From positions 1 through 36,902 of the forward strand of contig JAJZTQ010000027.1 in NCBI GenBank assembly GCA_021848825.1: a stretch of 36,902 nucleotides of DNA, given 5' to 3'. The position numbers and the translations under genes were made by a program. This DNA is from Pseudomonadota bacterium (GTDB lineage Bacteria; Pseudomonadota; Gammaproteobacteria; Burkholderiales; JABEVD01). The notes beneath the pieces were generated by a model. The model worked only from the letters and a program-made list of their open reading frames with translations. It was not told where the DNA came from and made no database searches. This document shows positions 32,504 to 36,902 of this stretch, one piece after another (within the stretch, counting starts at the first letter, position 1; the number at the start of each line of letters is the position of its first letter).

Positions 32504-33285
32504 AAGAAAAAAAAGTCCCTGCGGCGATTCTCGCCGTCATGGTCCACCTGTTCCTCCTCGCAGTGCTCGTCTTCGGCTTCAGATGGCAGACCTCAGAACC
32601 CGTCCTGATGCAGGCACAGATATGGAAAGATCTCCCGCCTGCCAAAAACCCTGCTGTCGAACCCAGGCCTCAACCCAAGCCCGTTCCCAAACCGGAGCCC
32701 AAACCCGAGCCGAAACCTGTTCCCAAGCCCGAGCCCAAGCCCGTTCCCGTTGCCAAGCCCGTGAATCCCGAAATCGCCATCAAAAAGGCCAAGGAAAAAA
32801 AACAGAAGGAGCAGGAAGAAGCTAAACTGAAGAAGCTCGAGAAGGAGAAGGAAGCCAAGCTTGAAAAGGAAAAACAGGCTAAGCTTGAGAAACAGAAGGA
32901 ATTGGAGAGGAAGAAGGAGCTGGAGAAGCAGCTGAAGGCGCAGCAGGAAAGGGTCGCCGAGATGAACAGGATGATGCAGCAGAAGGCTGCTGCTGCAGCG
33001 CGAGGGATCATAGACGAATACAAGGCCAGGATACACAACAAGATCAAGCGCTATGTCGTCGTGCCGCCCGACATAAACGGCAACCCCGAAGCGGAATTCG
33101 ACGTGGTCCTGCTTCCTGACGGCGAAGTGCTGAAAGCGACGCTGGTGAAATCGAGCGGCATACCCGCTTACGACAATGCAGTACAGCGCGCGATCCTCAG
33201 GGCCTCCCCCCTGCCGCTTCCGCCTGACCCTTCCCTTTTCGATCAATTCAGAACGTTGGACTTGCATTTCAAGCCTAACGAATGA
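32500..33285 (+). CDS. tolA: Tol-Pal envelope-spanning protein TolA
   Basis: 261 residues. One membrane helix near the start (ILAVMVHLFLLAVLVFGF) is followed by a proline-rich stretch of about 12 PKP/PEP repeats (about 50-90), a long charged helix (KKLEKEKEAKLEKEKQAKLE and onward, about 95-165) and the C-terminal TolA/TonB-like domain (about 175-261). That last domain contacts TolB/Pal and closes with LRTLDLHFKPNE. The Pro-Lys repeat resembles TonB more than the E. coli TolA linker. An eight-A tract lies just after the start codon. Confidence 0.92.
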   Translation: MKEKKVPAAILAVMVHLFLLAVLVFGFRWQTSEPVLMQAQIWKDLPPAKNPAVEPRPQPKPVPKPEPKPEPKPVPKPEPKPVPVAKPVNPEIAIKKAKEKKQKEQEEAKLKKLEKEKEAKLEKEKQAKLEKQKELERKKELEKQLKAQQERVAEMNRMMQQKAAAAARGIIDEYKARIHNKIKRYVVVPPDINGNPEAEFDVVLLPDGEVLKATLVKSSGIPAYDNAVQRAILRASPLPLPPDPSLFDQFRTLDLHFKPNE

Positions 33286-33321
33286 AAGAATTATGTAAGG
33301 AATTTTATATAAACTTCGGGA

Positions 33322-33343
33322 GCCTGGCGGCAAACCGCCGGGC
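33322..33343 (+). promoter_or_regulatory. tetraloop hairpin in the tolA-tolB gap
   Basis: GCCTGGCGG-CAAA-CCGCCGGGC forms a 9-bp stem with one G-U pair. It sits in a 73-bp gap after an AT-rich patch (TTTTATATAAA, 33303-33313) and 15 bp before the tolB start. It may partly stop or process transcripts between tolQRA and tolB-pal. There is no T-run, and no convincing -35 for a tolB promoter was found. Confidence 0.45.
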
Positions 33344-33358
33344 ATACGGTATTTTGAG

Positions 33359-34618
33359 ATGAATAAACTTGCAAGCTGCATCGCCTTTCTTTTTCTGATC
33401 CTCTGCAGGCCGTCTTTTGGCGCCCTCACCATCGAAATCGTCGGGGGCGGAGAGAACCAGATCCCCGTATCGGTCGTTCCATTCGAGTCGGATGCCCCTG
33501 GCGTATCCTCGGTGATCTCAGCCGACCTCGCTCGCTGCGGCATGTTCAGGATGATCGATCCGGGCGCATCGAACCCCCACACCATAGACCAGGTGAACTA
33601 CCCCGACTGGAAGGCGAAAGGCGCCGACGCCATCGTGATCGGCGGAATCTACCCCGCTTCCGGCGGGCAGTACGAAGTCAGATTCAGGCTGCTCGACGTG
33701 GCGAAAGGCGCGCAGCTCGCGGGATTCAGCTACACTGTGTCGAAAAGCCAGTTCAGGCAGACTGCGCACAGGATCTCCGACATCATCTACCAGCAGCTGA
33801 CGGGAGATGTCGGCGTATTCAGCACCAAGATCGCCTACATCCTGAAGAAGGGCCAGCATTTCGAGCTCCAGGTCGCGGATGCGGACGGCTACGGCGCCCA
33901 GTCCATCGTCTCGGTCAACGAGCCCGTGATCTCGCCCGCCTGGTCGCCAGACGGGAAGAAGATCGCCTATGTCTCCTTCGAGCAGGGAAAGGCGACCGTC
34001 TACGTGCAGGATCTGATGACAGGAAAAAGGCATGTCGCCGCCAACTACAGGGGGAGCAACAGCGCCCCTGCATGGTCTCCGGACGGCAGGGACATCGCAT
34101 TCGTCCTGAGCCGCGACGGCCATTCGAGGATCCATCTCGTCAACGAGGCTGGCGGAAACCTGAGGGAGATCGAAAAATCGCCCGGGATCAGCACGGAACC
34201 CTCCTTCTCTCCTGACGGGAAGGAAATCATATTCACCTCCGACAGGGGGGGCTCCCCGCAGGTCTACAAGATGCCCGTTTCAGGCGGCCCTGCCCAGCGT
34301 CTGACTTTCGAGGGCAACTACAACGTTTCGCCTCATTACAGTCCCGACGGCAAGAGCTTCGTCTATCTCGAGCGAAACGGCGGGCATTTCAATGTGGCCA
34401 TCCAGGACTTCGCAACGGGACAGTCGCAAATACTCACTGACGGGGATCTCGACCAATCGCCTACGTTCGCCCCGAATGGAAAATTGATACTGTATGCCTC
34501 CATTTACAGCGGACGTGGTATATTAGCCATCGTATCGACAGATGGCAGAATAAAACAACGCTTGTCCATGCAGTCCGGCGACATCCGGGAGCCTGCCTGG
34601 GGGCCGTTGGTGCACTGA
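33359..34618 (+). CDS. tolB: Tol-Pal periplasmic beta-propeller protein TolB
   Basis: 419 residues with a signal peptide (to about SFG). An N-terminal alpha/beta domain (about 22-155) is followed by a six-bladed propeller built from repeats with the WSPDGKKIAYVSF, WSPDGRDIAFVL, FSPDGKEIIFTS and YSPDGKSFVYLE pattern. TolB shuttles between Pal and TolA. All elements are intact. Confidence 0.95.
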   Translation: MNKLASCIAFLFLILCRPSFGALTIEIVGGGENQIPVSVVPFESDAPGVSSVISADLARCGMFRMIDPGASNPHTIDQVNYPDWKAKGADAIVIGGIYPASGGQYEVRFRLLDVAKGAQLAGFSYTVSKSQFRQTAHRISDIIYQQLTGDVGVFSTKIAYILKKGQHFELQVADADGYGAQSIVSVNEPVISPAWSPDGKKIAYVSFEQGKATVYVQDLMTGKRHVAANYRGSNSAPAWSPDGRDIAFVLSRDGHSRIHLVNEAGGNLREIEKSPGISTEPSFSPDGKEIIFTSDRGGSPQVYKMPVSGGPAQRLTFEGNYNVSPHYSPDGKSFVYLERNGGHFNVAIQDFATGQSQILTDGDLDQSPTFAPNGKLILYASIYSGRGILAIVSTDGRIKQRLSMQSGDIREPAWGPLVH

Positions 34619-34653
34619 AATCTTTTGATCAATAACAAACCAAGGAGAGAATC

Positions 34654-35160
34654 ATGAAAAAAATGATGTTGAGTGCGCTTCTGATGAGCCTTTTGGGCGC
34701 ATGCGCAAGCCACCCGACCAAACCCGAAGAAAAAGCCGCTCCTGCCGCGAAGGCCGCCCCGGCTGCGCCTGCCGCACAGACCCAGGCTGCCGCCTACAAC
34801 CCGCTCAACGACCCGAACAACATCCTTTCTCATCGCAGCGTTTACTATGACTTCGACAAGTCCATCGTCAAGGACCAGTACAAGCCGATGATCAAGGCGC
34901 ATTCCCAGTACCTGATGAGCCATGCATCAGCCAAGGTTCAGCTGCAGGGCAACTGCGACGAGCGCGGCAGCCGCGAATACAACCTCGCACTCGGCCAGCG
35001 TCGCGCGGACAGCGTGAAGCAGCTGATGGAATCTGCAGGCGTTTCCGCAGGCCAGATCTCGACCATCAGCTATGGTTCGGAGAAGCCCCGCGCACTCGGA
35101 CACAACGAGGAAGCATGGGCGCAGAACCGCAGGACCGACATCGTTTACCAGAGCGAATAA
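34654..35160 (+). CDS. pal: peptidoglycan-associated lipoprotein Pal
   Basis: 168 residues. The lipobox LLGAC gives an acylated Cys17. An Ala/Pro-rich linker (about 25-50) leads to an OmpA-like domain with the peptidoglycan contact NCDERGSREYNLALGQRRAD. Pal tethers the outer membrane to the wall and is the passive end of the Tol machine. AAGGAG precedes the ATG. A strong hairpin begins 19 nt after its stop, inside cpoB. Confidence 0.95.
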   Translation: MKKMMLSALLMSLLGACASHPTKPEEKAAPAAKAAPAAPAAQTQAAAYNPLNDPNNILSHRSVYYDFDKSIVKDQYKPMIKAHSQYLMSHASAKVQLQGNCDERGSREYNLALGQRRADSVKQLMESAGVSAGQISTISYGSEKPRALGHNEEAWAQNRRTDIVYQSE

Positions 35161-35955
35161 TTGCGTCCTGAATCGACATGGAACCGCCTTCTGAGGCGGT
35201 TCCCCGTATTCCTTTTCCTGCTTGCAGCGCATGCGCATGCCGGGCTATTTGCCGACGACGAAGCTCGCCAGCAGATCGCCGAGCAGAAGCAGGAAATACA
35301 GAAATTGCAGGCCGATCTTGCCGACGCCGCGAACAGGCTCTCGAAGCTCGAGGGCAGCATGATAGACATGGCGACAAGGATACAGGCCCAGAATGCCGAC
35401 ATAGCCGACCTGAGGGGCAAGATAGAGGAACTCCAGAACGGCATCGACACTGCGCAGAAGCGGCAGAAGGAATTCTATCTCGACCTCGACACCCGCCTGA
35501 GAAGGCTGGAGCCTCAGGCCGCATCCTCCGCGTCACCCGCATCTTCCCCGGCAGCTGTTGCCCCCGCCGCCGACAATGGCTCGAACGAAGGTTCGGCCTA
35601 CGAATCCGCTTTCAACCTGATCAAGATAGGAAACTATCCCGGCGCGATAGCAGGCTTCCAGGATTTCCTGAAATCCTATCCCGAAAGCAGCCGGGCGCCT
35701 TCCGCCCAGTACTGGATCGGCAACGCCTATTTCGCGATGCGCGAATTCAAGGAAGCGATTGCAGCGCAGAAGATCCTGATATCAAAATATCCGGACAGCC
35801 CCAAGGTGCCGGATGCCCTCATCAACATCGCGAGCAGCCAGCAGGAGCTCGGTCAGACCAGGGAAGCGAAAAAGACGCTGAAGCATGTCGTTTCGAAATA
35901 TCCCTCCAGTGATGCCGCAGCCAAGGCGAAGCGCCGACTGGACAGCCTGAAGTAG
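35161..35955 (+). CDS. cpoB: CpoB/YbgF-family Tol-associated TPR protein
   Basis: 264 residues from a TTG immediately after the pal stop. The signal peptide (NRLLRRFPVFLFLLAAHAHA) is followed by a trimerising coiled coil (about 35-110), a low-complexity Ala/Pro/Ser linker and about three tetratricopeptide repeats (AYESAFNLIKIGNYPGAIAG onward). CpoB coordinates peptidoglycan synthesis with outer-membrane constriction. The first 14 codons contain a perfect 10-bp hairpin, which may limit translation or transcription relative to pal. Confidence 0.9.
   Translation: MRPESTWNRLLRRFPVFLFLLAAHAHAGLFADDEARQQIAEQKQEIQKLQADLADAANRLSKLEGSMIDMATRIQAQNADIADLRGKIEELQNGIDTAQKRQKEFYLDLDTRLRRLEPQAASSASPASSPAAVAPAADNGSNEGSAYESAFNLIKIGNYPGAIAGFQDFLKSYPESSRAPSAQYWIGNAYFAMREFKEAIAAQKILISKYPDSPKVPDALINIASSQQELGQTREAKKTLKHVVSKYPSSDAAAKAKRRLDSLK
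35180..35203 (+). terminator. perfect 10-bp tetraloop hairpin at the pal-cpoB junction
   Basis: GGAACCGCCT (35180-35189), TCTG loop and AGGCGGTTCC (35194-35203). The downstream ATTCCTTTTCC is pyrimidine-rich but not a true T-run. It would act as a partial terminator or 3'-end stabiliser for pal while also encoding part of the cpoB signal peptide. Confidence 0.55.
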
Positions 35956-36596
35956 TGCCTTCCCTCAGGATCAACGAGATATTCCATTCCCTTCAGGGGG
36001 AAACGAAGCGGATGGGGCTCCCCACCGTCTTCGTCAGGCTCACCGGCTGCCCCCTGAGATGCAGCTATTGCGATACCGAGTACGCCTTCCACGACGGAAA
36101 ATCCATGGAGATCGCCGAAATCCTTCGGGAAGTCGGAAAATATCCGGCACGCTGCGTCACCGTGACGGGAGGGGAGCCGCTTGCGCAGAAACAATGCCTG
36201 ATGCTCCTCGAAGCGCTCTGCGACAAGGGCTATTCCGTGTCGATAGAGACGGGAGGGGCGCTCGACATCTCGAAGATAGACGAGCGGGTCTCCCGGATAG
36301 TCGACATCAAGACGCCGGGCTCCATGGAAGAGGAAAAGAACCTCTGGTCCAATCTCGACTGGATGAACGATCGCGACGAGATCAAGTTCGTGCTGATGGA
36401 CCGGGCTGACTACGAATGGGCGAAGAGCGTTCTCGAGGAAAGGAAGCTCTCGTCGATATCGCCCGTGCTTTTCTCCCCCGTCCAGGGAAAGCTGAGTCCG
36501 AAGGATCTCGCGGAATGGATACTGGACGACGGGCTGGACGTCAGGATGCAGGTCCAGCTTCACAAGCTCCTTTGGGGGAACGAACCTGGACACTAG
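35955..36596 (+). CDS. queE: 7-carboxy-7-deazaguanine synthase
   Basis: 213 residues from a GTG overlapping the cpoB stop (TAGTG). The radical-SAM cluster motif is [14 protein letters not shown] (CxxxCxYC-like, near 32-45), with [10 protein letters not shown] as the SAM-binding GGE motif. The enzyme makes the 7-deazaguanine ring on the way to queuosine and preQ0. Its position after tol-pal and before queC is common in proteobacteria. Confidence 0.94.
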   Translation: MPSLRINEIFHSLQGETKRMGLPTVFVRLTGCPLRCSYCDTEYAFHDGKSMEIAEILREVGKYPARCVTVTGGEPLAQKQCLMLLEALCDKGYSVSIETGGALDISKIDERVSRIVDIKTPGSMEEEKNLWSNLDWMNDRDEIKFVLMDRADYEWAKSVLEERKLSSISPVLFSPVQGKLSPKDLAEWILDDGLDVRMQVQLHKLLWGNEPGH

Positions 36597-36902
36597 GAAT
36601 GCCGTCATCCTCGTTTCCGGAGGACTCGATTCCGCAACCACCCTCGCAATCGCAAGGCGGGAAGGATTTTCGTGCCATGCGCTGAGCCTCGACTACGGAC
36701 AGCGCCACAGGTCGGAACTATTCGCTGCCGAGAAGGTATGCAAGACATTGGGAGCTGAGCACAGGACAGTGAAGCTCGATCTCACGGTTTTCGGGGGATC
36801 CGCCCTCACGGATTCCTCTATCGCTGTGCCGATCGAAGCGACTTCCGGGATTCCCATCACCTATGTCCCGGCGAGGAACACCATCATGCTGTCCTTGGCC
36901 CT
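36586..36902 (+). CDS. queC: 7-cyano-7-deazaguanine synthase (C-terminus beyond window)
   Basis: About 105 N-terminal residues are visible. The PP-loop ATPase motif [18 protein letters not shown] and [10 protein letters not shown] are diagnostic; QueC converts the QueE product to preQ0 with ATP and ammonia. No ATG, GTG or TTG lies in frame before the conserved region. A CTG at 36586 with GGGGGA six bases upstream gives [10 protein letters not shown], where relatives typically start. It overlaps queE by 11 nt. The rest of the gene is off the right edge. Confidence 0.9.
   Translation, partial: MDTRNAVILVSGGLDSATTLAIARREGFSCHALSLDYGQRHRSELFAAEKVCKTLGAEHRTVKLDLTVFGGSALTDSSIAVPIEATSGIPITYVPARNTIMLSLA

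Noticed and set aside
32660-32770. Short repeated DNA units in tolA as a possible CRISPR or tandem repeat array
   Set aside because: They encode a PKP/PEP protein linker typical of TolA/TonB; there are no spacers.

Overview
The window is about 36.9 kb of chromosomal, gene-dense DNA from a Gram-negative proteobacterium. The best fit is a betaproteobacterium, possibly in the Nitrosomonadales. This is inferred from gene order: gpmI-envC-ctpA-moeB, rhodanese-grxC-secB-gpsA, yebC-ruvCAB-ybgC-tolQRAB-pal-cpoB-queEC. No rRNA, tRNA, transposase, phage gene or CRISPR array was seen. Arg is often AGG and Ile often ATA in every gene block, so this is a genome-wide habit and not a sign of transfer. Non-ATG starts (GTG, TTG and one apparent CTG) are unusually common.

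Layout. 1-15043 is one long minus-strand block. Read in the direction of transcription it holds gpmI, an EnvC-like murein hydrolase activator, a CtpA-type S41 protease, a small His-rich protein, a MoeB/HesA-type adenylyltransferase, a SiaABCD-type signalling module, a pyruvate:ferredoxin oxidoreductase-type operon (gamma, alpha, beta, then a GltD-like/ferredoxin fusion), a beta-CASP metallo-beta-lactamase-fold RNase-like protein and the start of a Rap1a/Tai-family exported protein. Two different short elements with terminal inverted repeats (about 270 and 187 bp, MITE-like, no coding capacity) bracket the Sia module. One ends at the base next to the siaD stop codon and the other contains the moeB stop codon.

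15107-24156 runs on the plus strand. It starts with an ArsR-family repressor carrying the two-cysteine pattern of BigR/SqrR/YgaV persulfide sensors, followed by a perfect palindromic operator over a -10 box. Then come an RND efflux pair, a YgaP-like DUF2892 membrane protein, a PglL/Wzy-type ligase, and the rhodanese-glutaredoxin-SecB-SH3-GpsA run. 24157-26896 returns to the minus strand (DUF302-like exported protein, TrmL, AI-2E-family transporter, cold-shock protein). From 27077 to the end everything is on the plus strand: pyrC, yebC, the ruvCAB resolvasome, ybgC, the complete Tol-Pal envelope system with CpoB, and the queE/queC start of 7-deazaguanine synthesis.

Most of the content is conserved housekeeping. 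The items most worth a second look are: the BigR-like sensor/operator/RND/DUF2892 unit; an 85-bp-offset partial duplication of the ruvC start whose three substitutions are all synonymous; the two inverted-repeat elements around the CBS-type SiaABCD module; perfect 10-bp tetraloop hairpins buried in the coding ends of gpsA and cpoB; a possible attenuator in the cspA leader; and the apparent CTG start of queC.
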